Assembly: GCA_016206235.1 (NCBI GenBank)
Contig: JACQRZ010000021.1
Location: 1-15,681, forward strand
Reading direction: 5' to 3'
DNA: 15,681 nucleotides
Origin: Candidatus Uhrbacteria bacterium
GTDB lineage: Bacteria > Patescibacteriota > Patescibacteriia > JACQRZ01
This document shows positions 15,401-15,681 of this stretch, piece by piece. Every line of letters begins with the position of its first letter. Positions within the stretch are counted from its first letter, which is position 1. A program made the position numbers and the translations under genes. The notes beneath the pieces are model-generated. The model had not been told where the DNA came from. It saw nothing but the letters and a program-made list of their open reading frames with translations, and made no database searches.

Positions 15401-15647
15401 ACGAAAAAACGAGGCTATGTTGTTTGCGCGTATTGAAGATCTTAACGACGCCATTGAAGTAATCGTTTTTCCAAACACGTTCCAGGAAACCATCAGCCTA
15501 TGGCGGGACGATGCGATTTTGGCTGTGGAAGGCCGGGTTTCACGAAAGGATAATGAGTGTAAAATAATCTGTTCTCGAGTAAAAGAAATGACCGACGATG
15601 TGCTTGTGCAGCTAAAAGCGCAACACAAACCAACCCATCAGACATAA
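12432..15647 (+). CDS. dnaE: DNA polymerase III alpha subunit
   Basis: A 1071-residue DnaE-type replicative polymerase subunit. The N-terminal PHP domain keeps candidate metal ligands at all nine usual positions: His7, His9, Asp16, His41, Glu66, His87, Cys137, Asp203 and His205. An active PHP exonuclease is therefore plausible, unlike in E. coli. The polymerase core shows GPGRGSAAGSIVAYLL and MPDIDLDF with catalytic Asp397 and Asp399, and KFDFLGL with Asp548. The fingers region includes YRPGPMELIPDYI and the FNRSHAACYAVVAYQTAY motif. A helix-hairpin-helix region follows. An OB fold begins near 975 (RLVKICGIVSHMKKIYTRK) and the protein ends soon after, so the C-terminal tau-binding domain of E. 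coli DnaE is absent or very short. ATG 12438 is a minor alternative start. Confidence 0.96.
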   Translation: MKMVNLHVHSHYSLLDGLARIDGLVRRAKEFYMPALALTDHGALYGAIEFYQAARKEGVKPIIGVETYLTSRGRFRKSTKEDDERFHLILLAKTNQGYKNLLRLVTASYLEGFYYKSRIDFELLREHSEGIIALSGCLNGHISQAILENKDAKSILQTYLDIFKENFYLELQYHPQLPEQDTVNKGLIELSRGYSVPMVITGDSHYLVPEDAEAHDVLLCLQTKREKKDQNRMCMLGEDFSFHDGKRMMDVFSRMPEIFSNTLAIADQCDVELTFGKTILPEYSLPEGRTDEQVLRELCANGLVERYAPDQRQAAHKRLEYELGVIIKAGYPSYFLIVQDFVNWAKQQGIVVGPGRGSAAGSIVAYLLKITNIDPIGYDLLFERFLNPERVTMPDIDLDFADARRDEVLWYVEEKYGKECVSQIITFGTMAARVSIRDVGRVLGAPYAFCDTMAKMIPMHTTLAEALSVVPELKTLVETNSEARSIYDIAQRLEGVARHTSTHACGVVITKEPLVNYAPLQYVSPDDKTIVTQYSLHPIEDLGLLKFDFLGLSNLSILEHAKKIVAKTRGVEVNYDALPLDDSKTFALMKAGRTTGVFQLESAGMKRYLKELKPTDIEDVIAMVALYRPGPMELIPDYIMGKHGKKVPEYLHEKLRPILEKTYGVAVYQEQLMKIAQDLAGFTLGEADVLRKAVGKKIAKLLNAQREKFVAGCVKNGIPKKLAEKVFEFIEPFAGYGFNRSHAACYAVVAYQTAYMKAHYPAEFMAALLTADQHNSDRITIEIEECKQMGLEVLPPDINESFKSFAVAPDGNGKTFKKIRFGLLAIKNIGEHIAETIVEERKKSGPYLSLENFLERVQDKDLNKKSLDSLIRSGTLDRFCNRGVMLHNSERLLAYSKKLTQESNKRQGTLFAGSAQKQTLQLEQPPTIDTKQWLVWEKELLGFYLSAHPLESIYQYVRGHVAPCKDVKSFAENRLVKICGIVSHMKKIYTRKNEAMLFARIEDLNDAIEVIVFPNTFQETISLWRDDAILAVEGRVSRKDNECKIICSRVKEMTDDVLVQLKAQHKPTHQT

Positions 15648-15671
15648 AAAAGTGCACCTTTGTAAATGATA

Positions 15672-15680
15672 TGCTATACT
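15672..15680 (+). promoter_or_regulatory. Extended -10 element at the window edge
   Basis: TG, one base, then TATACT (TGCTATACT) forms an extended -10 motif 25 bases after the dnaE stop. No good -35 lies at the right distance, which an extended -10 can tolerate. It probably drives the next gene beyond the window. No terminator for dnaE is visible before it. Confidence 0.45.
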
Positions 15681-15681
15681 A

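Noticed and set aside
1..15681. CRISPR arrays, tRNA or rRNA genes, insertion sequences and phage genes
   Set aside because: No regularly spaced repeats, tRNA-like cloverleaf, rRNA core, transposase or integrase motifs were seen by eye.

Overview
The window is a run of co-oriented genes, all on the + strand, with short gaps, gene overlaps and weak or absent Shine-Dalgarno sequences. Protein style, compact layout, short palindromic TCCGCC/GGCGGA repeats and AT-rich junction repeats suggest a Patescibacteria/CPR genome, probably of the Parcubacteria group. This is inference from style; no rRNA or marker comparison was possible. TAA, TAG and TGA all end genes here, so the code looks standard.

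Layout: (1) 1-2836, an AT-rich leader with a 16-bp perfect palindrome, then a YbaB/EbfC nucleoid protein, a MreD-like membrane protein and the elongation transpeptidase PBP2. (2) 2870-3440, greA with its own good sigma70-type promoter and a clear intrinsic terminator. (3) 3441-3735, an intergenic stretch with an unexplained 44-codon reading frame broken by one amber codon, long-range RNA pairing potential, a second terminator-like hairpin and a promoter for lysS. (4) 3736-12348, a probable long operon: lysS, an archaeal RibL-like nucleotidyltransferase, serS, an FtsQ/DivIB-like protein, two GT4-type glycosyltransferases, an eight-helix membrane protein, an HtrA-like PDZ protein that has lost its catalytic triad, and a small single-pass membrane protein whose 3' end contains a palindromic repeat. 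(5) 12349-15647, a weak hairpin and promoter, then dnaE. The window ends on an extended -10 element, probably the promoter of the next gene.

Functionally the window mixes growth machinery (nucleoid protein, transcription elongation, two aminoacyl-tRNA synthetases, replicative polymerase) with envelope building (MreD, PBP2, FtsQ). The least explained part is the block at 7893-12348: two translationally coupled glycosyltransferases followed by three membrane or membrane-anchored proteins, a candidate envelope glycan module. The most unusual single items are the pseudoprotease, the RibL-like enzyme and the 3451-3617 intergenic element.
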